Positions 1 through 5,333 of a stretch of 5,528 bases of DNA are shown here, piece after piece. The translations under genes were made by a program, and so were the position numbers. The notes under the pieces were generated by a model. The model made no database searches. It saw only the letters and a list, made by a program, of their open reading frames with translations, and was not told the DNA's origin. The DNA is from Gammaproteobacteria bacterium (lineage in GTDB: Bacteria > Pseudomonadota > Gammaproteobacteria > Pseudomonadales > Azotimanducaceae_A). Location: the NCBI GenBank assembly GCA_026713405.1, contig JAPOON010000332.1, positions 1 through 5,528 on the forward strand. Direction: 5' to 3'. How positions within the stretch are numbered: position 1 is the stretch's first letter; each line of letters opens with the position of its first letter.

Positions 1-497
1 ACGGGCGCCTGGCGTTCGGCGGGCGCGAGGGCTACCTGTTCGGATCCAAACGAAAGCCCTTCGTCACCCCCGACGAAACCCGGTTCACCGAGCTGGAATC
101 GACGCTCAAGAACATGTTTCCCGTGCTTGAGGGCCACCACATCACGCACCGCTGGGGCGGCCTGATGGGCGTACCCGTCGAGTGGCGTCCATACGCCTAT
201 TTCGACCGGCACACGGGTTTCGGCGCCGCCGGCGGCTACGTGGGCGAAGGCGTCGGCGCCTCCAACCTGGCGGGCCGCATCATGGCCGATCTGATTCTGG
301 AACGGGACACCGACATCACTCATCTGTCCTGGGTAGACGACCGTCCGGAGAAATGGCCGCCTGAACCGCTGCGCTGGCTGGGCGCCACGGCGTTGACGAT
401 GCTGGGCAACCGGGCCGACCGGGCGGAGTTGACGACGGGGAAACGATCGGCGTTCTGGGGCAGGCTGTTCGCATTCGCCGCGCGCCGAGTTTTCTGA
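1..497 (+). CDS. FAD-dependent oxidoreductase (DAO family), C-terminal part
   Basis: The reading frame enters the window open (first full codon at position 3) and ends at TGA 495-497, giving 164 visible residues; the N-terminus with the Rossmann FAD site lies outside. The visible part matches the C-terminal half of DAO-type flavoenzymes, such as gamma-glutamylputrescine oxidase or D-amino-acid dehydrogenase relatives. An LAFGGREGY-like stretch near the start is followed by HRWGGLMGVP (about residues 49-58) and FDRHTGFGAAGGYVGEGVGA (about 67-86). This last stretch is the glycine-rich segment that closes over FAD. NLAGRIMADLI and a WPPEPLRWLGA tail follow. Such enzymes oxidise amines, amino acids or N-methylated substrates and pass electrons to oxygen or a quinone pool. 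The substrate cannot be told from this part. The only downstream neighbour on this strand is a deacetylase-like remnant starting within a few bases. Family assignment is confident; the exact reaction is unknown. Confidence 0.88.
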   Translation, partial: GRLAFGGREGYLFGSKRKPFVTPDETRFTELESTLKNMFPVLEGHHITHRWGGLMGVPVEWRPYAYFDRHTGFGAAGGYVGEGVGASNLAGRIMADLILERDTDITHLSWVDDRPEKWPPEPLRWLGATALTMLGNRADRAELTTGKRSAFWGRLFAFAARRVF

Positions 498-502
498 CAC
501 GG

Positions 503-697
503 GTGTTCCGGGAAGATTACCGCCAGGTCGCCGAGCAGGGTGCGCAAGCTGTGCATCCGCAGAGCACGGGCAAGAGCAGCCGCATGCTGATGCCGGACTC
601 GTTGATTGCTTACATCAAACAGCACGAGGGTGTGGTTTTCCGAACCCTTACCCGGGTTGCCGACCAGCTCTGCGGCGCGCATCGGCCAACTCGATAG
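503..697 (+). pseudogene. C-terminal remnant of a polysaccharide deacetylase (NodB/CDA1-like)
   Basis: A 64-codon open stretch (possible GTG at 503, TAG at 695-697) begins five bases after the oxidoreductase stop, in another frame. The translation contains EDYRQVAEQGAQ, then VHPQSTGKSSRMLM, then DSLIAYIKQHEGVVF and a VADQL ending. This order (an E-x-G segment, an HPQ-x-x-G-x-x-x-R motif, a helix L-I-x-Y-I-K-x-H-x-G-V-x-F, then a T-x-x-x-V-A end) is what I recall from the C-terminal 60 or so residues of CDA1/PgdA-type polysaccharide deacetylases. The metal-binding NodB motifs that should lie some 150-200 residues upstream are absent, because that space is occupied by the intact oxidoreductase gene. 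A few residues before HPQ also look deleted, where relatives usually read something like LTMHPQ. No good ribosome binding site is visible. I infer a relic left after a deletion or recombination; a short expressed peptide cannot be excluded. Confidence 0.6.
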
Positions 698-730
698 TGG
701 AAGCCGGCTACCCGACCTCGTGAAATAGAT

Positions 731-1189
731 TCAAAGCTGAGGCGGGGGTTCCGGGCCGTTCGCGTCACCGGTGGGAATTACGAAACCTTCTCGTGCCGCG
801 GCGTCGTTGAGCCGCGTATCGAACGATACGAACCCGACGCCTGACGGATCGTCCTCGGCGAAAGCCAGTGCCGCTGCAAGCTGCAGGCCGTCGGCTGCCT
901 TGAGTGGATGCACACGCAGCAAGCGCCGGGCGAGTGCCCTGATGCGCCGGTCGGGCTGCACCTCGTGCCAATACGCTGCAAGTGAATCGACCCGCCGGAG
1001 AAGATCGGTAGCCTGGTCCGGCCGCAGCGCGTTCTCGCGCTCGCGCCGCGCCACTGCCGCGGCACACTCGACGACCGTGCCCCACCACACCGCCATGCGC
1101 TCGTCGCCCTCGTGGACGCGGCGGGCGACCGGCGCCAGACCCTCGCCGGCGAGCATTGCAACGATCGCGGACGTATCCCAGAAGTTCAT
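731..1189 (-). CDS. PIN-domain ribonuclease toxin (VapC-like)
   Basis: This 152-residue protein has the acidic-residue pattern of PIN-domain nucleases. D5 lies in the N-terminal FWDTSAIV strand, E41 in WGTVVECAAA, D100 in LKAADGLQLAAAL and D124 in FVSFDTRLNDAA. VapC-type toxins use such a quartet to bind Mg2+/Mn2+ and cleave RNA, commonly tRNA or rRNA, in the cytoplasm. The length is close to the usual 130-150 residues. The frame is open further upstream to 1267, but the start at 1189 is chosen because it places the conserved aspartate strand at the N-terminus and creates the classic 4-bp ATGA overlap with the antitoxin stop. A GAGAG stretch about 8 bases upstream could serve as a ribosome binding site, and translational coupling is likely. 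All four acidic residues are present, so the toxin looks active. The extreme C-terminus is proline-rich and probably disordered. The RNA target is unknown. Confidence 0.88.
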   Translation of the reverse strand: MNFWDTSAIVAMLAGEGLAPVARRVHEGDERMAVWWGTVVECAAAVARRERENALRPDQATDLLRRVDSLAAYWHEVQPDRRIRALARRLLRVHPLKAADGLQLAAALAFAEDDPSGVGFVSFDTRLNDAAAREGFVIPTGDANGPEPPPQL

Positions 1190-1539
1190 CGATAACTCTC
1201 GCCGTCCTCTTCTCTTCGGCTGGCGAGTACGGCTTCGACAAGCCCGGCGCCGGGGACAGGCGCCCAACTACGGATGAGTTCCGCGGCACTACCCGTCATT
1301 GCCGGCGGCACGATCACCCCGGCGCCCTCCAGCCTTGCGAGCTTCGCCTCGTCCTCCAGTTCCTGATTTGCGACGACGTACGCGCCCGGTTCCTGTTGCA
1401 CGCCTTGCGACCCGCCAACCGGGATCAGGCGCGCCACCGGAACCTTGCGATCCATGACAAGGACGGACTCTCCCCTTCGGACGCGCCGCAGATAAGCACT
1501 CAGGCCGTTCCTGAGCTGGGAAATGGTGGTGCGGATCAT
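1186..1539 (-). CDS. Phd/YefM- or VapB-type antitoxin
   Basis: This 117-residue protein opens with the Phd/YefM N-terminal fold: TISQLRNGLSAYLRRVRRGE (residues 5-24), then SVLVMDRKVPVARLIPV (25-41). That beta-alpha-alpha-beta unit dimerises and binds operator DNA in this family. The C-terminal half (about 60-117), with LARLEGAGVIVPP and a basic/acidic end VEAVLASRREEDGESYR, is the expected toxin-wrapping segment. It would neutralise the PIN toxin encoded immediately downstream, and the complex would repress its own promoter. The start is firm: an in-frame TGA lies one codon before the ATG at 1539. The stop codon overlaps the toxin start by 4 bp. A promoter-like pair of hexamers and an inverted repeat lie directly upstream. 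At 117 residues it is longer than the common 75-90-residue antitoxins. No strong Shine-Dalgarno is visible; GGAT about 8 bases upstream is the best match. Confidence 0.88.
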   Translation of the reverse strand: MIRTTISQLRNGLSAYLRRVRRGESVLVMDRKVPVARLIPVGGSQGVQQEPGAYVVANQELEDEAKLARLEGAGVIVPPAMTGSAAELIRSWAPVPGAGLVEAVLASRREEDGESYR

Positions 1540-1563
1540 TGTTCAATCCGGCGTGTGGAACAA
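1539..1563. promoter_or_regulatory. Candidate antitoxin operator (inverted repeat)
   Basis: TTGTTC (1539-1544) and GAACAA (1558-1563) form a perfect 6-bp inverted repeat with a 13-bp spacer, so the half-site centres are 19 bp apart, close to two helical turns. It lies between the inferred transcription start and the antitoxin start codon, overlapping the first base of the ATG. Phd/VapB antitoxins bind palindromes placed this way to repress their own operon. The binding role is inferred. Confidence 0.45.
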
Positions 1564-1567
1564 CGCC

Positions 1568-1596
1568 ATGTTAGCCAGATCACCTTGGCCAGACAA
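1568..1596 (-). promoter_or_regulatory. Candidate sigma70-type promoter of the toxin-antitoxin operon
   Basis: On the minus strand TTGTCT (1596-1591) is separated by exactly 17 bases from TAACAT (1573-1568). Each hexamer matches 4 of 6 consensus positions. Transcription would start near 1561, leaving a leader of about 22 nt before the antitoxin ATG. Two near-identical 9-mers overlap it: plus-strand TTAGCCAGA (1571-1579) and TTGGCCAGA (1585-1593), 14 bp apart, which may be regulator contacts or chance. The position and spacing support the call; the hexamers alone are weak. Confidence 0.45.
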
Positions 1597-1644
1597 GCCT
1601 CATGACCAAGAGAGACCCCTGATCACAGCGCGATGGGGAACCGC

Positions 1645-1665
1645 CAACCACGTTTCGGGTGGTTG
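1645..1665 (-). terminator. Hairpin downstream of the MFS gene, possible terminator
   Basis: CAACCAC (1645-1651) and GTGGTTG (1659-1665) pair perfectly as a 7-bp stem around a 7-nt loop, starting about 40 nt after the MFS stop codon. No T-run follows on either strand, so it is not a canonical intrinsic terminator. It may be a 3'-end stabilising stem or a Rho-assisted end. It sits between the MFS transcript and the downstream toxin-antitoxin promoter, where an end signal is expected. Confidence 0.35.
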
Positions 1666-1704
1666 TCCGGGTTCAGGTGATGTGAGACTGAGAGGGATAC
1701 CGCT

Positions 1705-3033
1705 TCAACGCGTGGCGGGAACGATCCCGAACTGGCGCAGCGTGTCCTCCACGGTGGGTTTCCCGGCACGGAAGCGGTCGTCGCTCAACAGGTAGGTGAA
1801 GACGTAGCCGAGGCCGAGAATCAGGATGCCGATGAGGAAACAGTAGATCACCGCGCGGTCGGGATACTGGTCTTTCAGCGAGCCGACGTAGAGCGGGCCG
1901 AAAATGCCCGCCGCCGCCCAGGCGGTGAGCATGGCGCCGTAAATGACCGACATGCGCTTCGAGCCGAAGACGTCGAGCACGAAGGAGGGCACGGTGGCGA
2001 AACCCCCGCCGAAGCAGAGCAGTATGTAGCAGACCAGTATGGAGAAGATGATGGGGTCCCTTTCCGTCATCAGGATGCCGAACACCAGCAACTGGCTGGC
2101 AAGCAGAATGCGGAACACCCGGACCCGGCCGAGGCGGTCGGACAAGAGCCCCCAGAACAGGCGCCCCACGCCGTTGCAGAGCGAACTGACGGCGATCAGC
2201 GTCGCCCCGTACTCCGCGAGTTGCTCCGGCTCCAGGGACGGATCGGCCAACCCCCAGACATCCTGCAGTAGCGAGGACTGAAAGCTGATGACGGCGATGC
2301 CCGCAGAGATGTTGAAGAAGAAGACGACCCACATGACCATGAATTCCGAGGACCTGAGGCACACCCGCAGCGGCACTTCCTCGGCCTTCGCCAGGGCGTC
2401 CGCCACGCCGGAGGGCGTCGCGGTGCCTCCCGGGGCAAAGCCGGGCGGCGGATCCCTGAGCAACAGGCTGGCAGGTACCAGTATGCAGGCGAAGATCAGA
2501 CCCAGGGAAACGAAGAGCTCGGGCAAATCGCCGCGCGTCTGCAGCACCAGTACGGGCGCCAGCACCTTGCTGAGCAGCAGCGCGCCCACTCCGAAACCCA
2601 TCACCACGATTCCCGTCGCAAGACCCTTGCGATCCGGGAACCACTTCGCGACGGTGGCTACCGGCGTCACGTAACCCAGCCCGATCCCGGCGCCGCCGAT
2701 CACTCCGTAGCCGAGATAGAACAGCATCAGCGAATCGATCTGCAGGGCAAGGCCCGCAATCAGGTAGCCGCCGGAAAACATCAGGCTGCCCATGAGCGCC
2801 AGTCGCCGTGGCCCCATCTTCGGCAGGGCGGCGCCCGCCCAGGCGGCGGACATGCCCAGCGAGAAGATGGTGATGCTGAAGGCCCAGGCCGTTTCGGTGA
2901 AGGTCCAGCCCAGTTGCCTCACCAGCAGCGTCTGGAAGTAGCTCCAGGCATAGACGGTACCCAGGCATACCTGCAGGGTCGTGCACAGCAATGCCATGAC
3001 GGAACGCGGCAGGTGCGGTCGGTTGGCAGCCAT
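1705..3033 (-). CDS. MFS transporter, oxalate:formate antiporter (OFA) family
   Basis: This 442-residue inner-membrane carrier has about twelve hydrophobic segments and a cytoplasmic loop near residues 193-225, the usual MFS layout. Family marks include CLGTVYAWSYF in the first helix (about 23-33), GAGIGLGYVTPVATVAKWFPDRKGLATG in the helix 4/5 region (about 114-141, given here in parts: GAGIGLGY, VTPVATVAKW, FPDRKGLATG), NGVGRLFWGLLSDRLGR (287-303, the MFS A-type motif) and FGGGFATVPSF (341-351). These point to the OFA family, which includes Oxalobacter OxlT and E. coli YhjX and moves small carboxylates. R291 appears to match the substrate-binding arginine of OxlT, but the helix-11 position I would align with the OxlT lysine is W372 (YGAMLTAW), so oxalate is not the obvious substrate. 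It is the last gene of a three-gene unit, starting 29 nt after the HAMP gene. GGAGGG (3053-3058) lies 19 nt before the ATG, farther than ideal; Met13 (2997) is an alternative start. Confidence 0.9.
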   Translation of the reverse strand: MAANRPHLPRSVMALLCTTLQVCLGTVYAWSYFQTLLVRQLGWTFTETAWAFSITIFSLGMSAAWAGAALPKMGPRRLALMGSLMFSGGYLIAGLALQIDSLMLFYLGYGVIGGAGIGLGYVTPVATVAKWFPDRKGLATGIVVMGFGVGALLLSKVLAPVLVLQTRGDLPELFVSLGLIFACILVPASLLLRDPPPGFAPGGTATPSGVADALAKAEEVPLRVCLRSSEFMVMWVVFFFNISAGIAVISFQSSLLQDVWGLADPSLEPEQLAEYGATLIAVSSLCNGVGRLFWGLLSDRLGRVRVFRILLASQLLVFGILMTERDPIIFSILVCYILLCFGGGFATVPSFVLDVFGSKRMSVIYGAMLTAWAAAGIFGPLYVGSLKDQYPDRAVIYCFLIGILILGLGYVFTYLLSDDRFRAGKPTVEDTLRQFGIVPATR

Positions 3034-3062
3034 GGATGATTGCTCGGCCGATCCCTCCGGAT

Positions 3063-3785
3063 TCAGGTCCGCTCCGGCGCGGCGCCCGTCGATCCGTTGG
3101 CGGCCAAGTGCTGGTACAGCCGCGCGAGCTGCCCCACCTCATCGTCCCGGTCCAGCACCGGCGCCTGCGCCGTATCGCCCTCCCCCCGCGCGAGGGCGAC
3201 CGCAAAGCCGAGCAGTTCGCCCATCGGTTTCGCAGCGAGGTTGACGAACCAGATTGCCGCGAAAATGCCAACGACGAAGACCACGGAAATCAGATAGATC
3301 TGCTGGCCGATGGCCCGCTGGATCTTGAGCGCGATGAGGCTCGTGTCCATGCCGACATGAACGGCCCCGGCGACGCCGGCCAGGATCGGGCTGCCGACTT
3401 CGACGAAGTCGCCCATGCCCGGCAGATGGCGTTCCACCGCCGCGCCGCCAATCGGGCCGCCGGTCAGGATTTCCTCGGGAATGCCCGGCACGAACGTGTG
3501 CGCCAGGAACTCGCCCGATTCATCGGTGATGTAGATGTAGCGGATACCCTGGATCTCCAGGAACTGGTCGATCAGCGACTGCAGCGCCGACAGGTCGCGA
3601 TTCAGCAGGATGTCCACGCTGGCATCCGCTATGGTCTTGGCGATGCCGCGGCTGTTGGTGACGTATTCCTCCGAGAGATGGGTGTCGACCGTGTACACAC
3701 ACAGAATCGATGTCGACAGCCCGATCATGCCGAACAGGGAGAAGACACCGAACAGGGTCTTCTGAAACAGTTTCTTGACTTTCAT
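3063..3785 (-). CDS. Membrane sensor with Cache-like periplasmic domain and terminal HAMP, no output domain
   Basis: This 240-residue protein has a basic N-terminus, TM1 at about 11-31, a periplasmic region of about 130 residues, TM2 at about 162-183 and a HAMP domain at about 183-229. The periplasmic part contains IRYIYITDESGEFLAHTF (81-98) and later VEVGSPILAGVAGAVHVGMD (128-147), a pattern typical of Cache/PDC-type ligand sensors of kinases, cyclases and chemoreceptors. The HAMP shows the proline at P187 and the DDEVGQL segment (214-220). The protein stops about ten residues beyond HAMP, so no kinase, GGDEF, cyclase or methyl-accepting region follows. It must either act through a partner or be a truncated receptor. 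The start is fixed by an in-frame TGA three codons before the ATG. It lies 16 nt after the binding-protein stop and upstream of the MFS carrier, suggesting that it senses the ligand-loaded binding protein or relays to the carrier. That link is inference. Confidence 0.82.
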   Translation of the reverse strand: MKVKKLFQKTLFGVFSLFGMIGLSTSILCVYTVDTHLSEEYVTNSRGIAKTIADASVDILLNRDLSALQSLIDQFLEIQGIRYIYITDESGEFLAHTFVPGIPEEILTGGPIGGAAVERHLPGMGDFVEVGSPILAGVAGAVHVGMDTSLIALKIQRAIGQQIYLISVVFVVGIFAAIWFVNLAAKPMGELLGFAVALARGEGDTAQAPVLDRDDEVGQLARLYQHLAANGSTGAAPERT

Positions 3786-3801
3786 CTCAGTTCATTCCGA
3801 A

Positions 3802-5109
3802 TTATGAGAATTGCGCGCTCCAGTCATCCAGGGTGACGAAGCGGTCGTCCTCGACCACCGTGTAATAAACCCGCTGCAACCCTTGCCTGCGATCGGGCCC
3901 GAACGAAACCTGTTCGCCGATGCCGAGATCGAAGTCCTTGACGGAAAACACCGCAGCCTCCAGACCTCGCCGCGACGGGTTGTCTCCCAGGCGCTGCAAC
4001 ACCTCCACCAGGAGCTTCGCATCCAGGAAGCCTTCCAGGCTCACGAAGCTGTGCGGGAACGGGCTGTATGGTTCCTTGACCAGTTCCTCCGGCGCCTGGG
4101 GATCGTAACGGCTCATCAGGTCACGGTATTCCCGGACCGCGGGTATGGTTACGTCCTCGTAACTCGGCACCACCTGGGAATTGACCAGGAGCCGGGTATA
4201 CGGTGTGGCATCGTCGCGCGCCTCCAGCAGCAGCTTGAGCAGGTTTTCGCTGCCGACGAACGACAGGTTGGCCATGGGCACGCGCAGGCCCAGGTCGACC
4301 GCGTCACGGGCGAACGCCGCGCAGGCTGCGTAGGAGCCGATACAGATCACGGCATCTGGATTTACCTGCTTCAGTATGTCCACTTGCGCGCGCATGATGT
4401 TGGTGAACTTGGTGCCGCGCTTGTAGGTCGCCTCGCCGACAATGGTCTCGCCGTGCCGCGCCAGCGCCGCCCGCACCCCCGACCACCCGCTGCGCCCGTA
4501 GGCGTCGGCCTGATAGAAGACGGCGATGCGTTTGCGGCCCACGGCCACGAAATTGTCGACCAGGCCCGCGGTCTCCTGCGCATAGGAGGCTCGCAGGTTG
4601 AAGGCGAAGTCGCCGTACGGTGGCTCGCGCTGCGGCGCCGCCCCGGTAAACGGGAAGAACAGGTAGGTATCCCTGTCCTGAAACTTCTTGAGCATGGGCA
4701 GCACCCGGGTCACCGTCGGGGTACCCACGTAACCGAACAGCAGGAATACCCGGTCATCGAGCATGAGGGTCATGGTGTTGTTGACCGCCGGGTCCGGCTG
4801 GTAGCCGTCGTCGTAGGGTCTTATGCGGATACGGCGTCCGCCGACGCCGCCCTGACGGTTGATGTGCTCGAAGTAGGCGCTCGCGCCCCGGTGCAATTCG
4901 ATGCCCAGCCCCCGGGACGGCCCGGAAAACGCGGCCGACATGCCGAGCAGGAACTCGGTGTCGCTGACGCCTACATCTCCGGTCGAGGACTGCGCGGTTG
5001 TGGGCTGAAAACTGCCCGGAAGCGCATCGGTCCCACCGCTCTCGGCGGCAACGGCCTTGAGCCAGGGAGCGGCCAAACCATACCCGATGAGCAGGCGCCT
5101 GGTCAGCAT
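3802..5109 (-). CDS. Periplasmic type-I substrate-binding protein (LivK/Peripla_BP_6-like)
   Basis: This 435-residue protein has an N-terminal export signal, MLTRRLLIGYGLAAPWLKAV, with a likely cut after AVAA (about residue 22). The TRRLLI start resembles a twin-arginine signal, although the hydrophobic stretch would also suit Sec. The mature part follows the branched-chain amino acid/amide/urea binding-protein fold. EFLLGMSAAFSGPSRGLGIE (52-71) is followed by GASAYFEHINRQGGVGGRRI (75-94), DDGYQPD (100-106), LLFGYVGTPT (123-132), YGRSGWSGVRAAL (204-216), PDAVICIGSYAACAAFARDA (251-270) and SFVSLEGFLDAKLLVEVLQR (354-373). It would bind an amino acid, amide or similar polar solute in the periplasm. 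No permease or ATPase gene accompanies it; its partners here are a Cache-HAMP sensor and an MFS carrier. The start is well supported: an in-frame TGA lies 13 codons upstream with no other start codon between, and GAGG lies about 11 nt before the ATG. Confidence 0.9.
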   Translation of the reverse strand: MLTRRLLIGYGLAAPWLKAVAAESGGTDALPGSFQPTTAQSSTGDVGVSDTEFLLGMSAAFSGPSRGLGIELHRGASAYFEHINRQGGVGGRRIRIRPYDDGYQPDPAVNNTMTLMLDDRVFLLFGYVGTPTVTRVLPMLKKFQDRDTYLFFPFTGAAPQREPPYGDFAFNLRASYAQETAGLVDNFVAVGRKRIAVFYQADAYGRSGWSGVRAALARHGETIVGEATYKRGTKFTNIMRAQVDILKQVNPDAVICIGSYAACAAFARDAVDLGLRVPMANLSFVGSENLLKLLLEARDDATPYTRLLVNSQVVPSYEDVTIPAVREYRDLMSRYDPQAPEELVKEPYSPFPHSFVSLEGFLDAKLLVEVLQRLGDNPSRRGLEAAVFSVKDFDLGIGEQVSFGPDRRQGLQRVYYTVVEDDRFVTLDDWSAQFS

Positions 5110-5168
5110 TGCCCGGTAATCCTCATGCGATGCGGTTACTCTAACTCAACTCGCTGGCGTTACGGCCC

Positions 5169-5174
5169 ATTATG
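5169..5174 (-). promoter_or_regulatory. Candidate -10 element for the binding-protein operon
   Basis: On the minus strand CATAAT (5174-5169) matches 5 of 6 positions of the sigma70 -10 consensus and stands out in GC-rich DNA. Transcription would start near 5162, giving a leader of about 53 nt before the ATG at 5109. The best -35 candidate, TTGGAG, is weak and about 19 bp away, so activation by a regulator or a different sigma factor is possible. Confidence 0.3.
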
Positions 5175-5203
5175 GCGAAAACGGGCGGGGATTCTCCAAT
5201 CGG

Positions 5204-5247
5204 GTGCCGGCACGCAAGGGCGCCGGGTCCGCGAGACCGGTGACCGG
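5204..5247. promoter_or_regulatory. Two palindromes in the divergent intergenic region, possible regulator sites
   Basis: GTGCCGGCAC (5204-5213) is a perfect 10-bp palindrome. CCGGT-G-ACCGG (5237-5247) is a 5-bp inverted repeat around one base. Both lie upstream of the candidate promoter of the binding-protein operon and about 90-130 bp before the aminotransferase start, where a shared regulator could act. In DNA this GC-rich such palindromes also arise by chance. Beyond these and the -10 candidate, I see nothing specific in the 224-bp gap 5110-5333. Confidence 0.2.
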
Positions 5248-5333
5248 GTTGTTCCGGCCGCGAAAGCTGTGCAACGATGCTGCCCGCCGGTCGGCATGCA
5301 CGTCGACGCCAGTGAGAACAGAACTTCCGGACC

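Noticed and set aside
320..682. A 120-codon minus-strand frame across the oxidoreductase end and the deacetylase remnant
   Set aside because: No recognisable motif, and it crosses two plus-strand regions that both have family matches.
1189..1267. An upstream Met extending the PIN toxin to 178 residues
   Set aside because: The added 26 residues are Arg-rich, overlap the antitoxin's C-terminal coding region and displace the N-terminal aspartate strand that normally begins PIN toxins.
771..1277. A 168-codon plus-strand frame opposite the PIN toxin
   Set aside because: Ser/Arg-rich antisense shadow with no domain; the minus strand carries the PIN motifs.
1673..3271. A 532-codon minus-strand frame overlapping the MFS gene
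   Set aside because: Arg/Ala/Gly-rich shadow frame; the overlapping 442-residue frame has clear transmembrane segments and family motifs.
3802..5109. Reading the binding protein as part of a standard ABC importer operon
   Set aside because: No permease or ATPase gene is encoded in the window on either side; only a Cache-HAMP protein and an MFS carrier follow, and a divergent aminotransferase precedes it.
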